64,000 nt of DNA from Formosa sediminum (GTDB taxonomy: Bacteria > Bacteroidota > Bacteroidia > Flavobacteriales > Flavobacteriaceae). The DNA lies in the NCBI RefSeq assembly GCF_007197735.1, contig NZ_CP041637.1, forward strand, positions 992,001-1,056,000. Reading direction: 5' to 3'. Position numbers and translations under genes: made by a program. The notes below the pieces were generated by a model. That model saw only the letters and a list, made by a program, of their open reading frames with translations. It searched no databases and was not told the DNA's origin. This document shows, piece by piece, positions 10,545 to 19,147 of this stretch (within the stretch, counting starts at the first letter, position 1; each line of letters opens with the position of its first letter).

Positions 10545-10718
10545 ATAAATTTGTATTGAAATAAAATTTTAAGAAAAGACACTGTAAATACCCAAATTAT
10601 ATTTAATATTTAAAACATTTAAGTAAGTTGTCGTTTGCTACACAATAGTATTAATTATTTGGTAACTAAAGTGTTGGTTCTATTCAGGGAACTAAAATAA
10701 TATCAAAAAAATAGAAAA

Positions 10719-11063
10719 ATGACTTTAAATCAGTTTATAGAAACTTTAAAAACCAAACCAAAAACTATAGTGTTTTCAGATACTATGGAGGTGATAGATT
10801 CGCTATATGATTTTACACCTACTGCCTTTAAAAATGGTGAAATTTATAACAAAGCAGGAGAAAATTCCGGATCCTGTAAACTATTTGCTTTTGCAAAACT
10901 TCAAGGGTTTTCAAAAGATGAAACTTTATCATGTTTTGGCCAGTTTTATTATATAGATGTTTTAGGAGATCCAGAAGGTAAAGGTCATCAAAACATTAGA
11001 AATTTTATCAATAGCGGATTTGATGGTTTACAGTTTGAAGGTGAGGCCTTAAAGTTGAAATAA
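10719..11063 (+). CDS. HopJ type III effector family protein
   Basis: A 114-residue soluble protein matching the HopJ family, with features such as FSDTMEVIDSLYDFTPTAF, NGEIYNKAGENSGSCKLFAFAK and the ending NFINSGFDGLQFEGEALKLK. The family is named from a Pseudomonas effector but is widespread in free-living bacteria, including many without type III secretion. No secretion signal is seen and no type III genes occur in this window. It lies 6 bases before the uracil-DNA glycosylase-like gene, so the two are probably cotranscribed. Its biochemical role is unknown. Confidence 0.88.
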   Translation: MTLNQFIETLKTKPKTIVFSDTMEVIDSLYDFTPTAFKNGEIYNKAGENSGSCKLFAFAKLQGFSKDETLSCFGQFYYIDVLGDPEGKGHQNIRNFINSGFDGLQFEGEALKLK

Positions 11064-11069
11064 GTCATT

Positions 11070-11639
11070 ATGGATGCGCTTTTACATGAAGTTAAGCAAT
11101 GTACTATTTGTGTAGATCATTTGCCTTTAGGTCCGCATCCTATTGCTACAGCGCATCCAGATTCTAAAATTGTAATTGTTGGTCAGGCACCAGGATTAAA
11201 AGTGCATAATTCCGGAATTCCTTGGAACGATGCAAGTGGCAAGCGATTAAGGGCCTGGCTAGATGTCTCTGAAGACCAATTTTACAATACTAAAAATTTT
11301 GCCATTATACCTATGGGATTTTGTTATCCTGGTAAAGGTAAAAGTGGCGATTTACCTCCAAGACCCGAATGTGCACCTCAATGGCATGCCGCGTTATTTA
11401 GTAAAATACCACATGTAAAATTGGTGATTTTAATTGGGAATTATCCTCAGAAATATTATCTCAAAACAGACGTTGGAACGAACTTGACAGAAACCGTTTC
11501 CAACTTCAAATCGTATTTGCCCACTTATTTTCCAATTCCGCACCCATCACCACGAAACCGGTTTTGGATGTCTAAAAATTCCTGGTTTGAAGCTTCAGTT
11601 GTGCCTGATTTACAAAAAAGAGTACATGAAATTATATAA
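11070..11639 (+). CDS. Uracil-DNA glycosylase superfamily protein
   Basis: 189 residues. Motif IVGQAPGLKVHNSG near the N-terminus corresponds to the water-activating loop (G[EQ]APG) of the superfamily. IPWNDASGKRLRAWL is the following conserved stretch. PHPSPRN (about 158-164) is the C-terminal DNA-contacting motif. The N-terminal cysteines (CTICVDHL) are fewer than in the iron-sulfur family 4 enzymes. It probably removes uracil or related bases from DNA, but which subfamily it belongs to cannot be settled by eye. It is coupled to the HopJ gene. Confidence 0.85.
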   Translation: MDALLHEVKQCTICVDHLPLGPHPIATAHPDSKIVIVGQAPGLKVHNSGIPWNDASGKRLRAWLDVSEDQFYNTKNFAIIPMGFCYPGKGKSGDLPPRPECAPQWHAALFSKIPHVKLVILIGNYPQKYYLKTDVGTNLTETVSNFKSYLPTYFPIPHPSPRNRFWMSKNSWFEASVVPDLQKRVHEII

Positions 11640-11653
11640 TTGAAAACCCATTT

Positions 11654-11740
11654 GCGTTAGCGACGATTGCAGTGGCATCCTTTTATGGTTTTTCACCATA
11701 AAAGATATAACGGAAAGCGCGACCCAAAAGGGAAACGCCC
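11654..11740 (+). repeat. Structured intergenic element, copy A
   Basis: One of three related elements in the window. The outer arms GCGTT (11654) and AACGC (11734) pair. A central hairpin has arms TTTTATGG and CCATAAAA. A short second hairpin, CCC-AAAA-GGG, follows the conserved GCGCGACC. Compared with copies at 22893 and 50616, the stem bases differ while pairing is kept, and the segments GGCATCC, GATATA and CGACC are shared. It lies 15 bases after the stop of the glycosylase gene. Confidence 0.7.
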
Positions 11741-12031
11741 AAAACTGTTTGAATATGTTTACCTTTTTTCATCTTGTTTTATAAAAAGTTTTTAAAGCAA
11801 ATAGTAAAGTTTTTAAAATGAAAGTTTAGCAACCTTCGTTAACCATCAAGACTTTATTTAAATTAATGAAAGCTTTGCTTTTGACAGATTAACATTATAA
11901 GGTTTAAACCGATTTAGGGCAGAAATTCAATATTTCTTGGTCGTGATCGGGAGATAATGGTGTTGCTAGTGGTATTTTATTCTGAATTTTAGTCGTATTT
12001 TTGAAGTCCTTTAAATTAAAAATATAAAGTT
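11741..12031 (+). promoter_or_regulatory. Spacer with OsmC promoter box
   Basis: No gene is seen in this spacer. It carries a box TATTTTTG at 11996-12003, which fits the Bacteroidota -7 element TAnnTTTG, about 28 bases before the OsmC start. No TTG lies at the ideal upstream spacing. Confidence 0.5.
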
Positions 12032-12454
12032 ATGACGCATCTTGTAACAACACAGTGGAAGAACAATGTACAATTCGAATCCGATAATCCGAGCGGAAAA
12101 ACCGTATTAATCGATTTAGGAGAAGATAACGGAGGTAAAGGAGACGGTTTGCGTCCTAAAGCATTAATGTTAACGGCTTTAGCAGGATGTTCGGGTGTAG
12201 ATATTACACCAATGTTAGAAAAAATGAAGGTTGATATAGACGATTTTAAAATTGTTATTGAAGGACATTTAACCGAAGAACACCCAAAGTATTACCACCT
12301 TGTTACTGTAGATTATCATTTTTACGGCACAGATTTAAACGAAACTAAAATTAAAAGAGCTGTAGATTTATCGGTCGATAAATACTGTGGCGTTATGGAA
12401 ATGTTTCGTCGTTTTGCCGATGTAAAAGTACGTTCTCATTATCATAAAATTTAA
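12032..12454 (+). CDS. OsmC family peroxidase-like protein
   Basis: A 140-residue OsmC/Ohr-fold protein. Members use two cysteines to reduce organic peroxides with a thiol partner. Here the two cysteines appear in ALAGCSGVD (about 53) and KYCGVMEM (about 119), with an early glycine-rich turn GGKGDG. The length fits the YhfA/OsmC branch. It is cytosolic. The gene is 22 bases upstream of recJ and probably shares its transcript. Whether the natural substrate is an organic peroxide is not known. Confidence 0.9.
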   Translation: MTHLVTTQWKNNVQFESDNPSGKTVLIDLGEDNGGKGDGLRPKALMLTALAGCSGVDITPMLEKMKVDIDDFKIVIEGHLTEEHPKYYHLVTVDYHFYGTDLNETKIKRAVDLSVDKYCGVMEMFRRFADVKVRSHYHKI

Positions 12455-12476
12455 GAATCAGAGTCAGTTATAAACT

Positions 12477-14165
12477 ATGCGTTGGACCATAAAACCCAAA
12501 CCAGAATCTCATAAAGTAAAAGCATTACAAGACGCGCTTCAAATAGATGAATTAACAGCATTTTTATTATTGCAACGTGGTATTGAGACCTTCGAAGATG
12601 CTAAATCTTTTTTTAGGCCTAATCTTAACGAATTGCACGATCCGTTTTTAATGAAAGATATGGACAAAGCTGTGGCGCGTATCGAGCAAGCTTTGGAAAC
12701 TGGTGAGAATATTATGGTGTATGGCGATTACGATGTAGATGGTACCACCTCTGTAGCGTTAATGAGTTCGTATTTGCGTACCCGTCAGGAGAATGTGGTA
12801 ACCTATATTCCAGATCGCTACGACGAAGGTTACGGTGTATCTTATAAAGGTATCGATTTTGCTCACGATAACGAGTTCACCCTTATAGTTGCGTTAGACT
12901 GTGGTATAAAAGCGATTGATAAAGTCGCTTATGCTAAAGAGAAGGGCATTGATTTTATTATTTGCGATCACCACCGTCCAGGCGCTGAAATTCCAGATGC
13001 AGCAGCAGTTCTGGATCCTAAACGGGACGATTGTGAGTATCCGTATAAAGAATTATGCGGTTGCGGGGTTGGCTTTAAACTCATTCAAGCCTTATCGTCT
13101 AAACAAGGGTTTACCATTGAAGATTTAGGTGAATATTTAGATTTAGTGGCTACAGCCATAGGTGCCGATATTGTGCCTATTACTGGCGAAAATAGAATTT
13201 TAGCATACTACGGACTTCAAATTATTAACGAGAATCCGAGACCAGGCATTAAGGCCATTTTAAATCAGGTTGATAAAACCGAATTTACCATTACAGATGT
13301 TGTTTTTATTGTAGCGCCTAGAATTAATGCTGCCGGACGAATGAAACACGGAACTTATGCCGTGCAGTTGCTTACCGAAATGGATGAAAAGCAAGCTGAA
13401 ACCTATGCGGCAGAAATTGAAAGTTTTAATTTAGACCGTAGAGAAGCCGATAGAGAGATTACTATACAAGCTTTAAATCAGATTGAAGAATTAAAAGAGC
13501 AAGACCGGTATACTTCTGTAGTGTATCAAGACGATTGGCATAAAGGTGTAATAGGAATTGTTGCCTCTAGATTAACCGAAACCTATTACAGACCAACTTT
13601 AGTGTTTACTAAAAGTGGCGATAAATTGGCGGCTTCGGCACGCTCCGTCAGTGGGTTTGATGTGTATAATGCTTTAGAAGCTTGTAGCGAACATATTGAA
13701 CAGTTTGGCGGACATAAATACGCGGCCGGTTTAACCTTGCTTCCAGAACATTATGATGCTTTTAAACAAGCTTTTGAAGATGTGGTGTCCCAAACTATAG
13801 ATCCTAAATTATTATCACCCGAAATTAAAATAGATGCCAAAATTAATTTAGAAGACATCACTCCTAAGTTTTATCGTATTTTAAAACAATTTGCGCCGTT
13901 TGGTCCCGGAAATATGACTCCGGTTTTTATGACGGAAGCTGTTGTAGATACAGGTTACGGCAAATGTGTTGGTAAAGATGAAGATCATTTGCGTATTACA
14001 GTAAAACAAGGACAAGTGCAACCTATTGTATGCATCGGGTTTGGTTTAGGAGCTAAAATTGATGCGGTTTCTACAACAAAACCTTTTGATGTGGTGTATA
14101 CTATTGATGAAAATCATTGGAATGGAATAACGAGCTTACAGCTAAAACTTAGAGATTTAAAATAA
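12477..14165 (+). CDS. recJ: Single-stranded-DNA-specific exonuclease RecJ
   Basis: 562 residues, the usual length. RecJ digests single-stranded DNA 5' to 3' in recombination, mismatch and base-excision repair. The DHH phosphoesterase motifs are clear: MVYGDYDVDGTTSV, IVALDCGI and ICDHHRPG. The DHHA1 domain includes GVIGIVASRL and the GGHKYAAG motif. The C-terminal OB-like part contains FAPFGPGNMTPVF. It is downstream of OsmC and upstream of a small unknown gene on the same strand. Confidence 0.97.
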   Translation: MRWTIKPKPESHKVKALQDALQIDELTAFLLLQRGIETFEDAKSFFRPNLNELHDPFLMKDMDKAVARIEQALETGENIMVYGDYDVDGTTSVALMSSYLRTRQENVVTYIPDRYDEGYGVSYKGIDFAHDNEFTLIVALDCGIKAIDKVAYAKEKGIDFIICDHHRPGAEIPDAAAVLDPKRDDCEYPYKELCGCGVGFKLIQALSSKQGFTIEDLGEYLDLVATAIGADIVPITGENRILAYYGLQIINENPRPGIKAILNQVDKTEFTITDVVFIVAPRINAAGRMKHGTYAVQLLTEMDEKQAETYAAEIESFNLDRREADREITIQALNQIEELKEQDRYTSVVYQDDWHKGVIGIVASRLTETYYRPTLVFTKSGDKLAASARSVSGFDVYNALEACSEHIEQFGGHKYAAGLTLLPEHYDAFKQAFEDVVSQTIDPKLLSPEIKIDAKINLEDITPKFYRILKQFAPFGPGNMTPVFMTEAVVDTGYGKCVGKDEDHLRITVKQGQVQPIVCIGFGLGAKIDAVSTTKPFDVVYTIDENHWNGITSLQLKLRDLK

Positions 14166-14228
14166 ATACTGTTTTTATTTAGATTAAATATAAATAATAA
14201 GTATTTTAGTGGTTCTAAACCCAGTGTT

Positions 14229-14591
14229 ATGGACCAAGACATTAATAAAATATACCACAACGATTTTGGAGTGTCCTTTATTTGGAAGCAAGAGACACCT
14301 AAAAAAAAGCAGTCGCCTAAAATTCAGATTATTTTTCGTGATATGGGATTTTACTTGACGTATCGAGAAATAATTCAATTTCAAAAACAAATACAATATG
14401 TCAAATTCTCAAATCCTTGCGCGCAGTGTAAATACAAAGAACGTAATCGGTTTATGTTATTAAAAACACCTTGTAGTCAGGTAGATTTGGCCATAAATGC
14501 TTTAGAGTTAAGAGATATAGACGATTTAATTGCAGGGACGCTTTTCCATATCGAATTAGATGACTATGTTAATGAAATATGTAAGAATTAA
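14229..14591 (+). CDS. Small conserved hypothetical protein
   Basis: A 120-residue soluble protein of unknown function lying 63 bases after recJ. It has a Lys-rich segment near residue 22 and a CAQCKY motif (about 59-64) with a further cysteine in KTPCSQ. This could bind a metal but is not a full zinc-ribbon. The C-terminal half (AINALELRDIDDLIAG) is helical. There is no signal peptide. The coding composition is like its neighbours, and the gene is oriented with recJ, so I judge it real. No family is recognised. Confidence 0.75.
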   Translation: MDQDINKIYHNDFGVSFIWKQETPKKKQSPKIQIIFRDMGFYLTYREIIQFQKQIQYVKFSNPCAQCKYKERNRFMLLKTPCSQVDLAINALELRDIDDLIAGTLFHIELDDYVNEICKN

Positions 14592-14653
14592 GCATATTTC
14601 AAGAGTTTTTTAAACCCACCCTTTTGTACATTTGTTTCTTCTTTAGATAAGTT

Positions 14654-15922
14654 ATGAAACAAAAAGACCCTTACGCTGCCTTAAGGTATAAAGAATTCAA
14701 TATATTTTTATTAGTCCGTTTTGCCATGGTATTTGCCTGGTCTATGCAATTTATTGTGATAGAATGGGAAGTGTATAGCATTACTAAAAATCCATTGTCT
14801 TTAGGAATCATCGGGCTTATGGAAGTGATTCCAGCCGTATCCATGGCCTTATTTGCGGGTCATATTGTAGACCAGAGCGAAAAAAAGAGTTTGCTAATTA
14901 AATGTATCCTTGGATTTTCTGTAATTAGTTTCGGATTGTTTTTACTCACATGGCCAAAAATTGTAGGCAACCTTTCTCAAAATGTAGTTCTATATTCTAT
15001 TTACTTTTTAGTATTTCTTGGCGGTTTTGTCCGCTCCTTTTTAGGTCCTACCATTTTCTCATTATTGTCTTTAGTGGTGCCTAAAAAGTTATATCCAAAT
15101 GCAGCGACATGGAGCAGTTCGGTGTGGCAAATGGGAGCGGTATTAGGACCAGCATTGGCAGGATTTTCTATTCATTTAATTGGAGTGCATTGGTCTATGT
15201 GTGTTATTGTAGGTTTTTCATTAACAGCATTAATCTCTTTAACTCAAATTTCTAAAAAACCGATTTTAAACCCGAAACTAGGAGAACCTGTTATGCAAAG
15301 TTTAAAAGAAGGGGTGAAGTTTGTATTTAGTACTAAAGCCATTTTAGGCGCCATTACTTTAGATATGGTTGCTGTGTTATTTGGAGGAGCTGTAGCGTTA
15401 CTACCAGTTTTTGCGCAAGATATTTTAAAGGTCGGGCCACAAGGGTTTGGTGTATTGCGTGCCGCGCCGGCGGTGGGGGCTTTTATTACTATGATTATTT
15501 CTGCGTATATCCCAATGAATAAAAATGCTGGGATGAAGTTACTTCTCGCCATCTTCGGATTTGGATGTAGTATTATTGTCTTCGGATTATCTATGTGGTT
15601 TTGGGTGTCGGTAGGGGCGTTGTTTTTTAGTGGTGTGTTTGATGGTATTTCAATGGTTATTCGTCAGACCATTTTACAATTGAAAACACCCGACCATATG
15701 CGTGGACGTGTGGCTTCCGTAAATTCTATGTTTGTGGGTTCTTCTAACGAATTGGGTGCTTTTGAAAGTGGTCTTACAGCTAAACTTATGGGAACAGTTA
15801 CTGCCGTTGTTTTTGGAGGTAGTATGACGTTACTAATTGTATTAACTACAGGAATATTCTCACCAACCTTTAGAAAACTAGATTTACGCAAGGATTTGGA
15901 GGAGCATGAGAATGAGGGGTAA
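14654..15922 (+). CDS. MFS transporter
   Basis: 422 residues with about twelve hydrophobic segments, typical of the major facilitator superfamily. The first helices contain LLVRFAMVFAWSMQFIVIEW, and the loop between TM2 and TM3 has GHIVDQSEKKSLL, in place of the usual GxLADRxGRR. The second half has a similar loop after TM8. It resembles the enterobactin/MFS_3 exporter branch, but the substrate cannot be named. A TACATTTG box at 14627-14634, 20 bases before the ATG, may be its promoter. Confidence 0.88.
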   Translation: MKQKDPYAALRYKEFNIFLLVRFAMVFAWSMQFIVIEWEVYSITKNPLSLGIIGLMEVIPAVSMALFAGHIVDQSEKKSLLIKCILGFSVISFGLFLLTWPKIVGNLSQNVVLYSIYFLVFLGGFVRSFLGPTIFSLLSLVVPKKLYPNAATWSSSVWQMGAVLGPALAGFSIHLIGVHWSMCVIVGFSLTALISLTQISKKPILNPKLGEPVMQSLKEGVKFVFSTKAILGAITLDMVAVLFGGAVALLPVFAQDILKVGPQGFGVLRAAPAVGAFITMIISAYIPMNKNAGMKLLLAIFGFGCSIIVFGLSMWFWVSVGALFFSGVFDGISMVIRQTILQLKTPDHMRGRVASVNSMFVGSSNELGAFESGLTAKLMGTVTAVVFGGSMTLLIVLTTGIFSPTFRKLDLRKDLEEHENEG

Positions 15923-15940
15923 TCTAATGTAATAATTGTA

Positions 15941-16015
15941 TAATGTATTAATGCAAAAAAATTGGTGCTTTAAAACTTCACTAAAATTTATTTATAATCC
16001 ACAGTGTCACAATAA
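15941..16015. repeat. Left flank repeat of the GLPGLI island
   Basis: About 75 bases similar to 21864-21938 on the other side of the island. The best-matching core is TTGGTGCTTT followed by A-rich bases and TAATC-AC-G--TCAC. Both copies start a few tens of bases after the preceding stop codon. Similarity over the first 42 bases is roughly three in four by eye. Confidence 0.5.
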
Positions 16016-16166
16016 GTTTAATTAACCCCATTTTTTTATACAATAGTTCCATTTCATGGTCGCATTCGAGTAAGGCGAATCATGCTTATTATTATAAATT
16101 TTAGAGTTCATTTCTACTACTTTAAAAAGTTCAAATAAAGCAATTAATTATATAAATATGAGGTGA

Positions 16167-16183
16167 TTACGGTTTTTCCGTAA
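16167..16183. promoter_or_regulatory. 17-bp palindrome TTACGG-N5-CCGTAA
   Basis: A perfect 6-bp dyad with a 5-base T-rich centre. The same half-sites with the same spacing occur at 28172-28188 upstream of the TPR/AraC regulator. It could be an operator or a small hairpin. It lies about 300 bases before the first small gene of the GLPGLI island. Confidence 0.5.
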
Positions 16184-16253
16184 CGAAAAACTTGTCTTTC
16201 TATGAATTACGTATTTTTTTAACAAAAACTGTTTTTTTTAACAGTAAACATTA

Positions 16254-16350
16254 GATTTAAATGTCTTTAAATATTATTAGATGCAATTGAAGCCGTTTCT
16301 AATTTTATTAATAGACAGTTGCAACTTAACTAGCGCTAGTTTTATAATTA
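16254..16350 (+). repeat. Leader repeat, copy 1
   Basis: About 97 bases similar to 17611-17709. Shared blocks include AATGTCTTTAAATA, AAGCCGTTTCTAATTTT and AGTTGCAACTTAACT. Each copy lies upstream of a GLPGLI gene on the same strand, so it is either a shared promoter/leader region or a mark of tandem duplication. Confidence 0.7.
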
Positions 16351-16472
16351 TTGGCTTCAGAAAATATAAGGCTTCAAACAAATATTTTTAAACTGTATGG
16401 TTTAGAATTGATTTTAACCAATTAAAATTTAAAAAAAAACATAAAAAAATTAATCTTTTATCTCTTATTTTT

Positions 16473-16622
16473 ATGCCCATAGCTAATAGGTTTTCTTTCA
16501 ATACTTCATCTGCTAAATTATCAAATGCAGAAATACCAGACTGTATAGATGATGCTCGAGAAATTGCTTTTCATATGATGGAAACTGCAGAATTAGTTCT
16601 ATTACTCATTGAAGGGTGTTAA
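16473..16622 (+). CDS. Possible 49-residue small protein
   Basis: ATG at 16473 to TAA at 16620-16622, ending 12 bases before the first GLPGLI gene. The product begins MPIANRFSFNTSSAKL and ends AELVLLLIEGC, with two cysteines and no clear signal peptide. It may be a real leader gene of the operon or a chance frame in a decaying region. It matches no family I recognise. The tight spacing to the next gene is the main support. Confidence 0.35.
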   Translation: MPIANRFSFNTSSAKLSNAEIPDCIDDAREIAFHMMETAELVLLLIEGC

Positions 16623-16634
16623 AACCTTAAACTA

Positions 16635-17357
16635 ATGAAAATGTTAATTATTATGAAATTTTATCCGGAGTATAGAAAATTTTTAGTTTCACTAATTATA
16701 GTTTTCATTAGTTTACTTTCTTTTAGTCAAAATTCAGAAATCACTTATAAAATTTCAAGAGATTATAGTGGGTTAGATGATAAAAATCTAGGAATGTCCG
16801 CTAAAGCTAAAATTAAGGGGATATATAATGCTTTAAATAATAAAGAATGTGTGTTGGTGTTTAACAAAGATTTTAGTGTTTTTAGAGAGGTTGATAAAAT
16901 AGAGTTAGACAATGATCCTTATCAAAAAATGGCCTCTATTTTTATTGGAGGTACATATTATTGCGATAGAACAAAACAAAAGTTTGTTAAGCAAAAAGAG
17001 TTTTCAGGGAAATTGTTTAATATTCAACTGGAGTATGAAAAGTTAGATTGGGAGATTACTAAACACAAAAGAGAAATTGGAGGTTATACCTGCTACAAAG
17101 CAATATTAAAATCTGATGAGGCTATTATAGTTTGGTTTGCTCCTGAATTAAATTTTCCGTTTGGTCCGATTGGAATGGGTGGGCTCCCGGGGCTTATTTT
17201 AGAGCTAACGAAAAATAAATTAATTTTTTCTGCAACAAAAATTAGCTTAGGAAATAATGCAGACATTTTGAAATTTCCAGATGATGGTAAACCTATATCG
17301 GAAACAGATTATAAGAAAATGGTAAAAGACAATACAGCATTTCTGTTTGATAATTAA
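16635..17357 (+). CDS. GLPGLI family protein 1
   Basis: A 240-residue exported protein. The N-terminus has a signal sequence ending near FISLLSFSQ (about 33). The family-defining motif appears as GGLPGLILEL (about residues 182-191), preceded by the usual AWFAPEL-like segment (VWFAPELNFPFGP). The family (TIGR01200) is common in Bacteroidota next to TonB-dependent receptors; no biochemical role is established. The start shown is the first of three nearby in-frame ATGs. It is followed after 22 bases by the decayed remains of a TonB receptor gene. Confidence 0.9.
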   Translation: MKMLIIMKFYPEYRKFLVSLIIVFISLLSFSQNSEITYKISRDYSGLDDKNLGMSAKAKIKGIYNALNNKECVLVFNKDFSVFREVDKIELDNDPYQKMASIFIGGTYYCDRTKQKFVKQKEFSGKLFNIQLEYEKLDWEITKHKREIGGYTCYKAILKSDEAIIVWFAPELNFPFGPIGMGGLPGLILELTKNKLIFSATKISLGNNADILKFPDDGKPISETDYKKMVKDNTAFLFDN

Positions 17358-17379
17358 ATTAGATATTTTTAGGAAACTA

Positions 17380-17543
17380 AAAATAACAATGCTATCCATT
17401 TTAATATGCGCTACTTAAGCCTAAATTATAGAGTTTAAGGTCAGGTTGCAGATAGTCTTAACAATTCTTTTGAGTATGCTAATTTGTTAGCGGTCCCTAA
17501 AGCTGATCTGGTCGCTATACGATTTGGAATTACAGGTGAAGAC
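17380..17543 (+). pseudogene. Remnant of a TonB-dependent receptor gene
   Basis: Nucleotide similarity to 19161-19334, the signal peptide and start of the carboxypeptidase-like domain of the intact receptor downstream. Allowing for small deletions, it reads GQVADSLNNSFEYAN... beside GQVTDSLNNPLENAN in the intact gene. Stop codons and frame loss show that it is dead. The rest of the barrel is absent. It sits right after a GLPGLI gene, as the living receptor does. Confidence 0.75.
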
Positions 17544-17610
17544 ATTACGGTTTTACTATAATATTAAGACTATTTTTAATTTATATGTGTTTTTATTATA
17601 TAAAATAATG

Positions 17611-17709
17611 GATTTGAATGTCTTTAAATAGTATTAGATTTAATTTAAGCCGTTTCTAATTTTTATTTATAGGTAGTTGCAACTTAACTCGTGTTAGTTT
17701 TTTTAATTA
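17611..17709 (+). repeat. Leader repeat, copy 2
   Basis: Second copy of the element at 16254-16350, ending about 100 bases before the second GLPGLI gene. See that entry for the shared blocks. Confidence 0.7.
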
Positions 17710-17812
17710 AGTTAGTATAAAACATTGATGCCAAATTTTTAACGGTTTTTTAAAACGGCTTGAATAATTTTAAATATTACATTGAATTTAATCAACTAAA
17801 AAAGTAAAAATT

Positions 17813-18571
17813 ATGAATGGAAAAGTAAATTTTATTGTTTTTAAATTGGTTTTATCTGTAATCTTATTCTTAAATTTTTCAATCGGTCTATCTCAAACCT
17901 CCTATAAAATAGTTTACTGCATTTCTGAGATTAAACTGCATGGTTCTGTAGATAATCTAGATGAACGAGGTAAACAATTAACAAGAGAAGTTCGCGAGCA
18001 GGCAAAAGCAGTAAATTATAATCTAATAGCGACAAAAGAGGAATCCTTTTTTGAGGCTGAAGATAAATTACAATCTGATAGTGATTCTCCGAAAACACAA
18101 ATGCTTATAAAATTAGCAAAACGATTTGCTTCTTTTAATGAACAGGTTTATTCTAATTATGCTAGAGATAGTATCATCTTTGGTAAAAAATTAGCAGGAC
18201 AAGATTTTAAAGTTAAACAAAAGGCTTATAATTTTAATTGGAAGATTTCAAAATCTCAAAAAAGCATATTAGGATATAATGCAATTCAGGCTACAGGTAA
18301 ATATTATAATCCAGTATTAAATAAGGAATTTAGTATTGAAGCTTGGTTTGCTCCATCCATTCCTCTGCAAGCTGGCCCAGATATTTTTATGGGTTTACCT
18401 GGTTTAATAGTAGAGGTGCATCTTAAAGGAGCAGTGGTAACTGCTAGAGAAATCGATATGATACCTAATTTAAAAGTTCAAAATATTGAAGATACAAATA
18501 CATTAAATGAAAAAGAATATGAAGATATAATTGGCGGTTTAAATAAGAAATTAGAACGGTCTTTAGATTAG
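17813..18571 (+). CDS. GLPGLI family protein 2
   Basis: 252 residues, intact, with a signal peptide (ending about FSIGLSQ, residue 27). The motif MGLPGLIVEV is at about 196-205, preceded by EAWFAPSIPLQAGPD. Overall plan as for the gene at 16635, but the sequences are well diverged, so the duplication is not recent or the paralogs were acquired separately. The last 20 residues are charged. It is followed by a broken third copy. A role linked to the nearby outer-membrane receptor is inference. Confidence 0.9.
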   Translation: MNGKVNFIVFKLVLSVILFLNFSIGLSQTSYKIVYCISEIKLHGSVDNLDERGKQLTREVREQAKAVNYNLIATKEESFFEAEDKLQSDSDSPKTQMLIKLAKRFASFNEQVYSNYARDSIIFGKKLAGQDFKVKQKAYNFNWKISKSQKSILGYNAIQATGKYYNPVLNKEFSIEAWFAPSIPLQAGPDIFMGLPGLIVEVHLKGAVVTAREIDMIPNLKVQNIEDTNTLNEKEYEDIIGGLNKKLERSLD

Positions 18572-18638
18572 AATGCTTACTATTTAAAGTCTAAAATATC
18601 TGGTTTAGTGTTAGAATAAAAATTATAAAACTATACTT

Positions 18639-19147
18639 AAAAAAATAGTATTGCTATTATTTATATTATTGGTATATGTTGTAAAAGCTCAAAATAATTT
18701 TTCAGAAAAAGTTACGTATATTAAAGTTGTAATAGTAAATTCTGATAAGATTGGAGATGCTAAATATGTATCTTATGTGAATGCGATGAATGAAATTTTA
18801 AAGGATAGGTCCCGATCAAGAATCCTGTTTAGTGCAAAAAGAAAGCGGATTGTATAAATGGACAATAACAAACGAGTCTAAGCAAATCGGGAGAAACAAA
18901 TGTTTTAAAGCGATATTAAATAACAATAATACTAAGTTTACTACTATTGCTTGGTTTACGCCAGAACTATCAATATCAAGGTCTACCAGGTTTAATATTG
19001 CTTTTAGAGAATCCGCATGTAATTTTTACAGCGACTAAAGTATCTATTAATAGTAAGGAAGATGTATTTGAAATAGAAAAACCAGAAGGGATATTAATTA
19101 GTCAAGACGCATATAGAAAGAAATTTGGAGGCATATTTAAAGACTAA
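18639..19147 (+). pseudogene. Broken GLPGLI family gene 3
   Basis: Pieces of one GLPGLI protein lie in different frames: a signal peptide and N-terminus (18639-18830), then ESGLYKWTITNESKQIG through AWFTPEL, then QGLPGLILLL to the end in a third frame. The expected start position carries a Leu codon rather than ATG. The middle of the protein and the stretch before GLPGLI are shortened. At least two frame changes and the lost start make this a pseudogene. Confidence 0.8.

Larger units (their letters stand above)
16016..16472. other. Spacer upstream of the GLPGLI island
   Basis: This stretch holds no gene. Apart from the palindrome at 16167 and the direct repeat at 16254, it is plain AT-rich sequence. 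Confidence 0.5.

Noticed and set aside
18639-19147. Programmed frameshifting in the third GLPGLI gene
   Set aside because: Besides the frame changes, the start codon is lost and internal segments are missing, which indicates decay rather than recoding.
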